A DNA stretch of 36,862 bases from Candidatus Stahliibacteriota bacterium (GTDB lineage: Bacteria; Hydrothermota; UBA3073; JACQXS01). Location of the stretch: assembly GCA_016208615.1 (NCBI GenBank), contig JACQXS010000004.1:1-36862 (forward strand), read 5' to 3'. Under the pieces are notes generated by a model, which did no database searches, was not told the origin of the DNA, and worked only from the letters and a program-made list of their open reading frames with translations. Of the stretch, positions 1 to 7,972 are shown piece by piece (position 1 is the stretch's first letter; each line of letters begins with the position of its first letter). Made by a program: the position numbers and the translations under genes.

Positions 1-99
1 ACAAAGGATAATAGTAAAGGCGAAGACAACCTTTCTTCCCGGATAGCAGTTGTCAAACTCCGTTACCTTTTCCTTCTATAATTTTTCCTATAATTTTAC
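1..99 (+). other. Window edge, possible 3' end of an upstream gene
   Basis: No start codon-bearing gene is visible here. Frame 1 is open from base 1 to a TAA at 79-81 (26 codons ending KLRYLFLL) and frame 2 is open to a TAG at 44-46 (14 codons). Either could be the C-terminus of a gene beginning outside the window, and I cannot choose between them. Bases 82-99 are an AT-rich spacer before the promoter of the next gene. Confidence 0.25.
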
Positions 100-127
100 T
101 TGACCGAAGTTAGTTTGCCTCTAATAT
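100..127 (+). promoter_or_regulatory. Leaderless-type promoter of the HhH-barrel gene
   Basis: The -35 box TTGACC is at 100-105 and the -10 box TAATAT at 122-127, with a 16-base spacer. Only seven bases separate the -10 box from the ATG at 135, so the expected transcription start falls on or one base before the start codon. There is no Shine-Dalgarno sequence. The geometry matches the comF, lolA and purC promoters in this window. Confidence 0.6.
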
Positions 128-134
128 GAAATAG

Positions 135-1958
135 ATGCTTTTATTTATACTTTTCTTGGGGGTTCCTGAATTTGATGGTGAAAGTGGGAATGAAGTTTTG
201 ATTGAAGAATTGCAAGAGCTAAGTCGTAAGCCCATAGAAATTAACTCTGCCGGGGAATTGGATTTTCTCAAACTATACTGGGTTTCACCTACTTTGGCAC
301 ATTCAATAATAAAAACAAGAGAGCAGATGGGAGGATTCAAAACCATAGATGATGTATTAAAAGTACCCGGTATGTCAGACGAACTTTTTAATACAATTCA
401 GCCCTATATTACATTAGAAGTGCCTAATAAATCGGCAACACAATTTGCAGGGTTAATGATGCCCTGCGCTTCGTTTGAGTTCAGGGCAAGAGGTCAACAG
501 GGATTACCTATTGAGCAATCTTCTAATCTTGGGTCCCCGTTGAAGTTATACGAGCGAGTTAAAATTGGGATGCCTAAAATAAAAGGCGTGATGATAGTAG
601 AAAAAGATGAGTATGAGCCAAGTTATACGGATTTTATGAGTGGTGGGATAGCGATTAGAGTAAATGATAGATTTCCCAATCTTCTACTTGGTGATTACAA
701 GATTGAGGCGGGTGAGGGCTTGATATTTGGGTATGCACCGGTAATTACTTTTAAGACCCAAGGAGTGATTAAAAATAGAGAACGAGGAGTGCAGCTATAT
801 ACGAATACGGGAGAGAATAACTTTCTCCGCGGCGTATGTGGTGAGATAGGAATTAATAGATATATCAGGAATTATATCTTCTTCTCTGATGCTAAGCTTG
901 ATAGCAAAGTAGAATATAGTACAGTTTCTGCTAATTATATCTATGATGCTGACCATTCCACGGAATCAAGTGTAGCCAATAAAGATAGGATACGGGAGCG
1001 ATTAGTTGGGGCGAGACTTGAATATAAAAGGGAGGTAAAAATTGGTGTCACTGGATATAATACTACGCATTATTTAGAGAGCAATGAGAGAGGTGCACCT
1101 CTTGGTAGGTATTCTATCTTGGGTACTGATTTAGCATTGCATTTTAAGAAGATAGAATGTTTTGGCGAGATTGCTCGATATGATGAAAATTATGCTTGGG
1201 TTTTAGGTGGCGAATATAAAACAAAGGAAATAAAGCTGGGTGTATTATCTCGCTATTATCCATCAGAGTTTTTTAGTTTTCATTCTTCGCCCTGGTCAGA
1301 TGGGGCAAGATTGGCAGAAAAGGGTAACTATATTTATATTGGATACAAAGGACTAAAGAATACAAAATTAATAGCATATTTTGATTACTTTACTCGATTG
1401 CAAGACCTAATTACAAGAAGTACTGAATACTCTTGTGAATTAGAGCATTTGTTCACAAAATATTTAACCTTTACTGGCAGATATTATTATGAGGATGCAG
1501 AAGAGACAAAGTGTCAAAAGATTAGGGTACAGGTGGATGCGAGTATCAATAATATTAACCTACGAGTACGAGGAGAGAAGATTTATGAAGCCCCCGAATC
1601 TCATTTCCCGCTGGGTCGGGATTTCCGCTTCGCTACAACTGGCGAGCTTATATATGGAGATATAGGAGTTAAGATTTTTAGGGCATTGCAAGTATCTGCC
1701 AGATTGATTTTATTTGCTTCAGAGCTACAGGAGTTTAGAATGTATGAATATGAACAAGATTTACCAGGGGTTATGCGGAATCAAATTATATCAGGCATCG
1801 GTAGACGGTTCTATCTGTTGATACAGGATAAGATTAATGCTTTTTGTATGTTGAGTGGTAAATATGAGATAACAGCAAACGAAGTGCAGGGCAGCAGTAA
1901 CCCTGCAAAGGATGAAATTATCCAACAATACAGTATTCAGATAGATGTAGAGTTATAA
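135..1958 (+). CDS. Helix-hairpin-helix protein with beta-barrel-like body
   Basis: The protein has 607 residues. It begins with a short hydrophobic signal-like segment (residues 1-10). Residues about 32-95 form a ComEA-type helix-hairpin-helix unit: INSA near 37, a basic IIKTRE helix, GGFKTIDDVLKVPGM, and a final TIQPYIT. The remaining roughly 500 residues are rich in alternating aromatic/polar strands with short turns and end in a strand (SIQIDVEL), as in outer-membrane barrels. HhH units usually bind DNA, although in envelope proteins they may be purely structural. The ATG at 135 has no ribosome site but sits directly under a promoter, so the transcript is probably leaderless. rtcB follows after 28 bases and is probably co-transcribed. 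Bases 1618-1639 are nearly identical to a repeat at 15098-15119. Barrel topology and function are inferred. Confidence 0.7.
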   Translation: MLLFILFLGVPEFDGESGNEVLIEELQELSRKPIEINSAGELDFLKLYWVSPTLAHSIIKTREQMGGFKTIDDVLKVPGMSDELFNTIQPYITLEVPNKSATQFAGLMMPCASFEFRARGQQGLPIEQSSNLGSPLKLYERVKIGMPKIKGVMIVEKDEYEPSYTDFMSGGIAIRVNDRFPNLLLGDYKIEAGEGLIFGYAPVITFKTQGVIKNRERGVQLYTNTGENNFLRGVCGEIGINRYIRNYIFFSDAKLDSKVEYSTVSANYIYDADHSTESSVANKDRIRERLVGARLEYKREVKIGVTGYNTTHYLESNERGAPLGRYSILGTDLALHFKKIECFGEIARYDENYAWVLGGEYKTKEIKLGVLSRYYPSEFFSFHSSPWSDGARLAEKGNYIYIGYKGLKNTKLIAYFDYFTRLQDLITRSTEYSCELEHLFTKYLTFTGRYYYEDAEETKCQKIRVQVDASINNINLRVRGEKIYEAPESHFPLGRDFRFATTGELIYGDIGVKIFRALQVSARLILFASELQEFRMYEYEQDLPGVMRNQIISGIGRRFYLLIQDKINAFCMLSGKYEITANEVQGSSNPAKDEIIQQYSIQIDVEL

Positions 1959-1986
1959 AATCAGAAATCAGAAAAAGGGAGGCAAG

Positions 1987-3432
1987 ATGAAAGAAAAGAT
2001 AAAAAAGTTATCCGACTATAAGTGGTTAATACCAAAAGAATTAAGAGCTGGGATGCGAGTTGATGCTTTGTTTTATGCCAACGATGACATATTTACCACA
2101 ATAGAGGATACAGCAGTTGAGCAACTGACTAATGTAGCTTGTCTGCCCGGTGTAATAGAACCTGTGATTGGTATGCCTGATATGCATTGGGGTTATGGAC
2201 TGCCAATGGGTGCCGTCGGTGTATTTGACAAAGATGAGGGCATAATTTCAGCCGGCTGCACAGGATTTGATATAAATTGCGGCATCCATCTTTTACGCAC
2301 TAACCTAACTGCTAATGCTATCAAGCCAAAGCTGCGGCAATTAGTAGATACATTATTCAAAAATATCCCTTGTGGAGTAGGGGCAAGCAGTAAGTTGCGG
2401 TTAAACAAACAAGAGCTGAAAGAAGTTCTAATACACGGAGCGGAGTGGGCAGTTAAACAGGGATATGGGATACCGGATGATTTAACCCATATAGAAGAAA
2501 ATGGCTGTCTCAGAGGAGCTGACCCGACAAATGTTTCTCGTGAAGCCTTTTCACGAGGAGCGCCACAACTCGGTACACTTGGTGCAGGGAACCATTTTCT
2601 TGAAATCCAAGCCGTAAGTCACATTTATGATCCCGAAATAGCTAATAAATTTGGCATTATAGAAGAGGGACAAATAACTATAATGGTCCATTGTGGGTCA
2701 AGAGGATTAGGGCATCAGGTGGCATCGGATTATCTTGAAATTCATAAGGCGGCGGCTAAAAAGTATGGTATCAAGTTGCCAGACCCTCAACTTGTCTGTG
2801 CGCCGGCTAACTCTAAAGAGGGACAGGCATATTTTGCGGCTATGAAGGCAGCAGCTAATTATGCCTTCTGTAATCGGCAAATTATTGCTCATTGGATTAG
2901 AGAAAGCTTTGCCACCGTATTAGAGAAGAAATGGGAAGAATTAGATATGCACACTATTTATGATGTTTGCCACAATATATGCAAACTGGAGAAACATACG
3001 ATAAACGGTAAGCAGCGCGAGGTTTATGTTCATCGTAAAGGAGCAACGCGTGCTTTTGCGGCCGGACATAAAGAGGTGACCGAAGTATATCGTGAGGTAG
3101 GACAGCCCGTCTTAATTGCCGGGTCTATGGGTACGGCTTCTTATATTCTTGTAGGAACTGAATTGGCAATGCAGGAAGCTTATGGTAGTTCCTGTCACGG
3201 TGCAGGTAGAGCAGCAAGTAGGCATGGAGCTATTAAGAAATATCGTGGCGAAGACATTAAGCGTGAATTGGAAGCCAAGGGCCAAATAATAAGAGCAACA
3301 CATCCTAAGATTTTAGCCGAAGAGGCACCCGGTGCCTATAAAGATGTAGATGCAGTAGTTGAATCAGTGCATCAGGCAGGAATTTCAAAGAAAGTAGCAC
3401 GGATGATACCGCTTGGCGTAGCCAAAGGCTAA
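1987..3432 (+). CDS. rtcB: RNA-splicing ligase RtcB
   Basis: This is a 481-residue GTP- and Mn2+-dependent RNA ligase that joins 2',3'-cyclic phosphate or 3'-phosphate ends to 5'-OH ends in RNA repair or tRNA splicing. Length and motifs fit the archaeal/bacterial RtcB family. Metal ligands lie at the usual places: D95 and C98 in GFDINCG, H203 in GAGNHFLE, H235 in MVHCGSRG and H329 in DVCHN. The guanylated histidine is H404 in SCHGAGR. The loop before DINCG reads SAGCTG rather than the common SPGGVG, and the residue after INCGI is H101 where Arg is usual. The ATG at 1987 has a GGGAGG site just upstream. No archease gene is adjacent. The 3' end converges on pth with a 33-base gap. Confidence 0.95.
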   Translation: MKEKIKKLSDYKWLIPKELRAGMRVDALFYANDDIFTTIEDTAVEQLTNVACLPGVIEPVIGMPDMHWGYGLPMGAVGVFDKDEGIISAGCTGFDINCGIHLLRTNLTANAIKPKLRQLVDTLFKNIPCGVGASSKLRLNKQELKEVLIHGAEWAVKQGYGIPDDLTHIEENGCLRGADPTNVSREAFSRGAPQLGTLGAGNHFLEIQAVSHIYDPEIANKFGIIEEGQITIMVHCGSRGLGHQVASDYLEIHKAAAKKYGIKLPDPQLVCAPANSKEGQAYFAAMKAAANYAFCNRQIIAHWIRESFATVLEKKWEELDMHTIYDVCHNICKLEKHTINGKQREVYVHRKGATRAFAAGHKEVTEVYREVGQPVLIAGSMGTASYILVGTELAMQEAYGSSCHGAGRAASRHGAIKKYRGEDIKRELEAKGQIIRATHPKILAEEAPGAYKDVDAVVESVHQAGISKKVARMIPLGVAKG

Positions 3433-3450
3433 TCTTTAGCAAAGATTAAG

Positions 3451-3483
3451 TAATAAGAATTAATCTTAATCCTTATTATTTTT
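3451..3483 (+). terminator. Possible terminator after rtcB
   Basis: TAATAAG at 3451-3457 pairs with CTTATTA at 3472-3478 and is followed by a run of T, as expected for a weak intrinsic terminator of rtcB. The stem is AT-rich and overlaps the 3' end of the convergent pth gene. A second small hairpin, AATCTTT/AAAGATT, lies at 3431-3447. Confidence 0.35.
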
Positions 3484-4026
3484 GACATTGCAGACTTCAA
3501 TTGCGCGATTTATTCCTTCAGCAATGAATATATGGATTGAGAGAATTACACGGTCCAATACTTCATCCAATACTTGTAATTCTTGTTTTGTAAAGTCAGA
3601 TAAGACAAAATCCGTAGGGATACCAATTTTAGGTCCTATGCCGATTCGGAGTCTTGGGAATTCGCGTGTCTCTAAATGATAGATGATAGATTCCAATCCT
3701 TTATGTCCACCGCTACTGCCTTTTGGTCTCATTCTTACAGTTCCAAGCGGAAGAGAGAAATCATCTACGACAACAAGGAAGTCAGATAATTCAAAATTTA
3801 ATTCTTGTTTTAATTGTTTAGCTACTACGCCACATTCATTGACAAACGATAATGGCTTGATGAGATAATACTCTATTCCATTTTCATTTTTTATCCCTTG
3901 TAGCCAATTTTTTCTTAGCTTCAGAGCAGTCGTTGATGCCAATCTGTCTATAACCGTAAATCCTACATTATGCCTTGTCTTATTATATTGAGCACCGGGA
4001 TTACCAATCCCGAAAATTATCTTCAT
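3466..4026 (-). CDS. pth: Peptidyl-tRNA hydrolase
   Basis: Pth cleaves the ester bond of peptidyl-tRNA released from stalled ribosomes in the cytoplasm. From the ATG at 4026 the protein is 186 residues, the usual bacterial length. It opens with the family signature MKIIFGIGNPG, followed by YNKTRHNVGF with catalytic H19. The DD pair near 88-89 (VVVDDFSLPLG) holds the conserved Asp, and KGSSGGHKGLES matches the glycine-rich lid. The usual PxTYMN is PLSFVN here. The frame stays open upstream to an ATG at 4029 and a TTG at 4041, but family alignment favours 4026. No Shine-Dalgarno site is visible. The upstream spacer holds a tandem TAGAAACT-like microrepeat. Confidence 0.93.
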   Translation of the reverse strand: MKIIFGIGNPGAQYNKTRHNVGFTVIDRLASTTALKLRKNWLQGIKNENGIEYYLIKPLSFVNECGVVAKQLKQELNFELSDFLVVVDDFSLPLGTVRMRPKGSSGGHKGLESIIYHLETREFPRLRIGIGPKIGIPTDFVLSDFTKQELQVLDEVLDRVILSIHIFIAEGINRAIEVCNVKNNKD

Positions 4027-4125
4027 CATAAATACAAACAAGCAGAAATTAATAGAAACTGGTAGAAACTAATAGAAATTTGATGATTACATCACTTCGT
4101 TTGTTTAGAATTTAGGGTTTCTGAT

Positions 4126-4584
4126 TTAGAATTTCCTATTATCTACCGGGTCATATAACTTATTCCCACGCTTCTCTATCCACTTAACTTTATAATACTT
4201 ATCCTTATATTGCCAGGCAGAGTAATTACACCGCTCAAGTCTATCAGCTGCTATGATTACTCCCAATAGTCCATACTTTTCAATTGCTTGGTGGGCATAA
4301 TTAGAACAGCTGGGTGTAAAATTACATACTTCACCCTGACGAGTAGAAAAAACAACCTGATAGAGACGAATAAGAGTTTTACCCAGAAAGGTAAAGATAT
4401 CTCGCTCGGCTTTGAAAAATTGATTCTGATGAGCCAAACATTCCTGCCTGACCTCGCTATCTGTCGGTTTGCGTAAAAGATAAGTCTCTACGTCTGTAGT
4501 ATCAACACTCAGCAAGCCAATTAAAATTAAGAACAATATAATTAAATACTCTAAAAAGCTAATTTCTAAAAACCTATTTCCCAA
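4126..4584 (-). CDS. yidD: YidD-like membrane protein insertion factor
   Basis: The C-terminal two thirds match the YidD family, a small membrane-associated protein that assists YidC/Sec in inserting inner-membrane proteins. Diagnostic features are LIRLYQ, then CNFTPSCSNYAHQAIEKYG with the paired cysteines, then AADRLERC. An N-terminal hydrophobic segment (LEYLIILFLILIGLL) and a linker of about 40 charged residues precede the domain, so the protein is longer than the 70-90 residues typical of YidD. The start is uncertain: I chose the TTG at 4584 (152 residues), which slightly overlaps the upstream stop. The frame remains open to an ATG at 4662, but that would overlap the upstream gene by about 90 bases. 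It lies in one orientation with lolA and the small secreted protein, suggesting an envelope-assembly operon. Confidence 0.8.
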   Translation of the reverse strand: MGNRFLEISFLEYLIILFLILIGLLSVDTTDVETYLLRKPTDSEVRQECLAHQNQFFKAERDIFTFLGKTLIRLYQVVFSTRQGEVCNFTPSCSNYAHQAIEKYGLLGVIIAADRLERCNYSAWQYKDKYYKVKWIEKRGNKLYDPVDNRKF

Positions 4585-5020
4585 GATGTTCTTGTGACTC
4601 AATCTCTGACATAGTCTTGCCCTGATATGCCTCAAATACCATAATAAGCCAAGGAACACCAAGCAGAGGGGTAAGCCATTCCATCATTCTTGGATTCCGA
4701 GTATCATATTGTCTGCCTACTCTTGGTCCAAGGAACTCTTCCAAAAGACAGCCAACACAACCATTCTGCTGAAATGCTTGGTAATCATTAATAATCACCC
4801 CTATTCCTATAAGTCTAAGCCATTCTGCCATCTCTATAGATTTGCCGTCATTCATCTCTATCCCAACTCTTGGTCCTATAAAAAGAGCTGCACATCCTGG
4901 ACCACATCCACCTTTTGCACCTCCGCCTCCTGAGCCTCCTACTGGCTCTACTTTTACTGCTGATAACTCTGATAGAGTCGCAGCACATAAAATAACTACT
5001 GCTAAAAAGTACTTCATCAT
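4574..5020 (-). CDS. Secreted protein with duplicated GPRVG unit
   Basis: I do not recognise a named family. The 148-residue product has a signal peptide (MMKYFLAVVILCAATLSELSA) and then a glycine/cysteine-rich stretch (GGSGGGGAKGGCGPGC). Two copies of a unit of roughly 38 residues follow: the first starts LFIGPRVG (about 46) and the second EFLGPRVG (about 94). Each continues with a charged stretch, a MxEWL motif, a hydrophobic segment and an AFQ or AYQG end. The hydrophobic segments could be short membrane or re-entrant helices. A strong GGGAGGTG site, encoded in the last codons of lolA, precedes tandem ATGs at 5020 and 5017; the second has the better spacing. It follows lolA without a gap and overlaps the chosen yidD start, so the three genes are probably translated from one mRNA. 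Confidence 0.7.
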   Translation of the reverse strand: MMKYFLAVVILCAATLSELSAVKVEPVGGSGGGGAKGGCGPGCAALFIGPRVGIEMNDGKSIEMAEWLRLIGIGVIINDYQAFQQNGCVGCLLEEFLGPRVGRQYDTRNPRMMEWLTPLLGVPWLIMVFEAYQGKTMSEIESQEHLGK

Positions 5021-5716
5021 TCACCTCCCTTTTTTTTCTTCAAATATCTTTACCCCTTCTGGGGGTGTAAAATTAAATTGCTGCTCGTCAATTTCGCCAT
5101 TTACTTTAAGATATTGAAAACTCTGCTCTTCTTTTAACTTTTCACCCCCGACATATATCTCTGAAATTACCTTCTGCGGTAACCATACGGAATCTATTTT
5201 TTGCCAATTCTCGTAATTAGTGGAACTCAATAAGCTATCTTTTAGGTCAAATATTTTACCCCGCAGTATAACTTTTCGTAGTGTATCAACAGCAAAGACA
5301 ACCTTACTCATAATATTAGCTTTTGTTTTGGGCTTGGCTACTATTGTAGAATTATCTTGGGACTCAAATTCATATGCCCCCTCAAGCCCACGAATAGGGT
5401 TAAGCCCTAAAAACGACTCCATCCCTAATATCTGTTTTTCTAAATCACTTAACTCTGTGTAGTTCTTTTTCATAGCTCTCTTGTCTAATGGGAAATAGAC
5501 CCACAAAACACTATCATTCAGAATAATAGTCTGTTCCGGCTTGGCACATTTAATCAATAGTTTATTTGGGGGCTTTAAATAAAATTTGGTTATAGTGGTA
5601 TGGGTAGTTTTAGCCGTAGAAAAACTTTTAGTTACTTCACCTTGTAGCGTGTGAATCAAACTATAATTAGAATTTAGCTCTCCCATCCCACATCCCAAAA
5701 CTATGTAAAGCCACAT
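5021..5716 (-). CDS. lolA: LolA-like outer-membrane lipoprotein carrier
   Basis: The 231-residue protein has an N-terminal hydrophobic signal (MWLYIVLGCGMG) and the LolA pattern. That pattern is an initial helix with SLIHTLQGEVTKSF, then strands FYLKPPNKLLIKCAKPEQTIILNDSVLWVYFPLDKRA, then a half-barrel ending in FNFTPPEGVKIF. LolA shuttles lipoproteins across the periplasm to the outer membrane, so the gene implies a diderm cell. The open frame extends to 5779 and would overlap topA. I prefer the ATG at 5716 because a TTGACA/TATTTT promoter ends seven bases before it. The last codons supply the ribosome site of the next gene. Sequence identity to characterised LolA is probably low, so the assignment is by pattern. 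Confidence 0.75.
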   Translation of the reverse strand: MWLYIVLGCGMGELNSNYSLIHTLQGEVTKSFSTAKTTHTTITKFYLKPPNKLLIKCAKPEQTIILNDSVLWVYFPLDKRAMKKNYTELSDLEKQILGMESFLGLNPIRGLEGAYEFESQDNSTIVAKPKTKANIMSKVVFAVDTLRKVILRGKIFDLKDSLLSSTNYENWQKIDSVWLPQKVISEIYVGGEKLKEEQSFQYLKVNGEIDEQQFNFTPPEGVKIFEEKKGR

Positions 5717-5723
5717 CTTGACA

Positions 5724-5751
5724 AAAATACACCCTATCAAATAGATGTCAA
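5724..5751 (-). promoter_or_regulatory. Leaderless-type promoter of lolA
   Basis: On the minus strand, TTGACA (5751-5746), a 16-base spacer and TATTTT (5729-5724) are followed by only seven bases before ATG at 5716. It lies within and just beyond the topA 3' end, so lolA can be expressed independently of topA. It fixes the lolA start at 5716 rather than 5779. Confidence 0.6.
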
Positions 5752-5768
5752 GCAAAAAAAGTCGTAAG

Positions 5769-7928
5769 CTATAAGTCATAAGCAGTAAAAGTTCTTTTCT
5801 TTCTCTCTACCATAATAGGGTAGCCACAAGAGGGGCATTTTTTATCTACTGGCTTATACCAGAGTGCAAATTTGCACTTCGGGTAATTAGAACAGCCATA
5901 AAATAATCTCCGCCTTTTAGTATGACGCTCTATAATATCGCTACCGCACTCGGGACATTTAGCTACCACTACTTTTGGCTTATTGATGGGCTTAGTATTC
6001 TTGCATTCAGGGAAGCCAGAGCAAGCGAGAAACTTACCATATTTTCCAGATTTAATAACCATCTGTTTACCGCAGTGCTCACATTTTTCATTTGTTATTT
6101 CTGTTTGTTCCTCAGACTTATTGATAGGTTTGGCATTCTTGCATTCAGGGAAGCCGGAGCAGGCAAGGAATTTGCCATGCTTACCCCACTTAATAACTAA
6201 TGGTTTGCCGCATAGTTCGCATTTTTCATTTGTTATTTCCGTAATTTCAGTTCGCACCTCTTTTTTAGTTTGACTAAACCGTATAACATCTTCTTTGAAT
6301 GGCTTATAGAATGAATTAAGCACTGTAAGTCGGTCAGTAGTTTTAGCTTCTATTTTATCCAAATTCTCTTCCATCTCGCGAGTAAAATTAACATTAAATA
6401 TATCCGGGAACTGTGAAGTTAGTACCTTATTAACTGCCTCACCCAGTTCAGTAGGTGTAAGCTTACCCTCAATTTTATTAACATAGCTTTTTTCAATTAT
6501 TCTTGATATTATATTGGCATATGTAGAAGGTCTGCCAATTCCATTAGATTCCAATTCCTTTACCATAGTGCCTTCTGTATATCTGGGTTTAGGTTGAGTA
6601 AATTTTTGTTCCTTTAATACCTCGCGTAAATTAAGTTTAGTTCCTTTGACTAATTCTGGTAAAGTTTCTTCTTTCTTAATCTCTGGGGCATAAATTTTTG
6701 TGAAACCCGCAAATTTTAAGTTCTCGCTCTCTGCCGTTAGTTCATATTTACCAGCACTAATAGTTAGTTTTCTATGCTCATATATTGCATTTTGTATCTG
6801 TGAAGCCACAAATCTATTCCAGATAAGAGAATAGATCCTAAACTGCTGTCCACTTAAATATTGTTTTACTGCTTCCGGTGTTCTATACACGGAAGTAGGC
6901 CTAATCGCTTCGTGAGCTCCCGCCACCTTCCCATAGCTACGCGGTTTAGCAGGTAAATATTCTTTACCAAGTTCTTTTAAAATATAGTCTCTTGCCTCAT
7001 TAATGGCATGTGGTGCTATTCTAAATGAGTCAGTCCTCATATAAGTAATAAGGCCAACCCTACCCTTTTCGCCAATCTCTATACCCTCAAATAATTGTTG
7101 TGCCATCATCATAGTTTGCTTGGTGCTAAATTTTAGCTTAGACGAGGCATCTTGCTGAAGAGTTGAGGTAATATAAGGAGGAGAGGGTGATTTTTGCTTA
7201 TCTTTCTTACTGAAAGATTTAACTATAAAATCCTGTGCTTTTAGCTCTTTTTCAATTTGTGTTGCCTCTTTTGCATTGGGGATTTCTATTTTTATAAGCT
7301 TTCCGTTGGGGGGTTCTATTTTTATGAGATTAGCCGTAAACTCATTCTTACCATTAAGATTGCACTTTATTTCCCAGTATTCTTCGGGCTTAAAATTCTT
7401 TATCTCTTGTTCTCTTTCACATATAAGTCTTAAAGCCACTGATTGTACCCTACCGGCGGAAAGGCTAGGCTTATGAAAAATAGACCATAAAAATGGTGAA
7501 GTATCATAGCCAACTATTCTATCCAATATCCTACGAGCCTGTTGTGCCTCTACCTTATCCATATTTATGGAATTAAGATTATCAAGAGACTTGATTACTG
7601 CGTCCTTAGTTATTTCATAAAATAGTGCACGCTTGGCAGGAGATTTAATTAATGACTTTATATGATACGCTATTGCTTCACCTTCTCTATCCGGGTCAGT
7701 GGCTAAAATCACAAGCTCGGCTTTATCTGCCGAATCTTTAAGTTTATTAGCAATGTCTTTTTTTAATATTACATATTGTGGGGCAAAATCATTATCAACA
7801 TCTACTCCAAATTTCTTTGGCGGTAAATCTATTATATGACCCATTGAACTAATTACCTCGTATGATTTAGTCAAAAATCCCTGTATGGTCTTCGCCTTTG
7901 TAGGTGATTCCACTATTATAAGCTTCAT
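5769..7928 (-). CDS. topA: DNA topoisomerase I (type IA)
   Basis: TopA relaxes negative supercoils by cutting one strand through a 5'-phosphotyrosine. The 719-residue protein starts with the Toprim domain (E7 in VESPTKAKT and the DPDREGEA acidic triad at D78/D80/E82). The catalytic tyrosine is Y296 in LITYMRTDS. The C-terminus carries Cys4 zinc ribbons: two nearly identical copies (CELCGKPLV and CEHCGKQMV) with a 46-residue period, a third (CPECGSDII), and a fourth half-ribbon (CPSCGYPIM) that ends before its second cysteine pair. The 138-bp DNA duplication behind the first two ribbons lies at about 5982-6257. A small internal repeat, LIKIEPPNGK/LIKIEIPNAK, occupies residues 201-220. No Shine-Dalgarno site precedes the ATG at 7928; a promoter lies immediately upstream. 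Confidence 0.97.
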   Translation of the reverse strand: MKLIIVESPTKAKTIQGFLTKSYEVISSMGHIIDLPPKKFGVDVDNDFAPQYVILKKDIANKLKDSADKAELVILATDPDREGEAIAYHIKSLIKSPAKRALFYEITKDAVIKSLDNLNSINMDKVEAQQARRILDRIVGYDTSPFLWSIFHKPSLSAGRVQSVALRLICEREQEIKNFKPEEYWEIKCNLNGKNEFTANLIKIEPPNGKLIKIEIPNAKEATQIEKELKAQDFIVKSFSKKDKQKSPSPPYITSTLQQDASSKLKFSTKQTMMMAQQLFEGIEIGEKGRVGLITYMRTDSFRIAPHAINEARDYILKELGKEYLPAKPRSYGKVAGAHEAIRPTSVYRTPEAVKQYLSGQQFRIYSLIWNRFVASQIQNAIYEHRKLTISAGKYELTAESENLKFAGFTKIYAPEIKKEETLPELVKGTKLNLREVLKEQKFTQPKPRYTEGTMVKELESNGIGRPSTYANIISRIIEKSYVNKIEGKLTPTELGEAVNKVLTSQFPDIFNVNFTREMEENLDKIEAKTTDRLTVLNSFYKPFKEDVIRFSQTKKEVRTEITEITNEKCELCGKPLVIKWGKHGKFLACSGFPECKNAKPINKSEEQTEITNEKCEHCGKQMVIKSGKYGKFLACSGFPECKNTKPINKPKVVVAKCPECGSDIIERHTKRRRLFYGCSNYPKCKFALWYKPVDKKCPSCGYPIMVERKKRTFTAYDL

Positions 7929-7937
7929 AGTATTATG

Positions 7938-7965
7938 ATGCTATCAACAGTTTGCAAAAAGTCAA
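7938..7965 (-). promoter_or_regulatory. Promoter of topA, near-leaderless
   Basis: On the minus strand, TTGACT (7965-7960) and TAGCAT (7943-7938) are separated by 16 bases. The -10 box ends nine bases before the topA ATG at 7928, predicting a 5' leader of about three bases. The -10 match is weaker than in the comF, lolA and purC promoters. Confidence 0.4.
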
Positions 7966-7972
7966 CTAAAAT

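Noticed and set aside
5717-5779. N-terminal extension of lolA to 5779
   Set aside because: It overlaps topA and would begin upstream of a strong promoter that ends seven bases before the internal ATG. The signal peptide begins at that ATG.
5922-6273. Two plus-strand frames with a repeated LAFREA/FLHSGKPEQARNLP pattern
   Set aside because: The repetition is simply the antisense of the duplicated TopA zinc ribbon.
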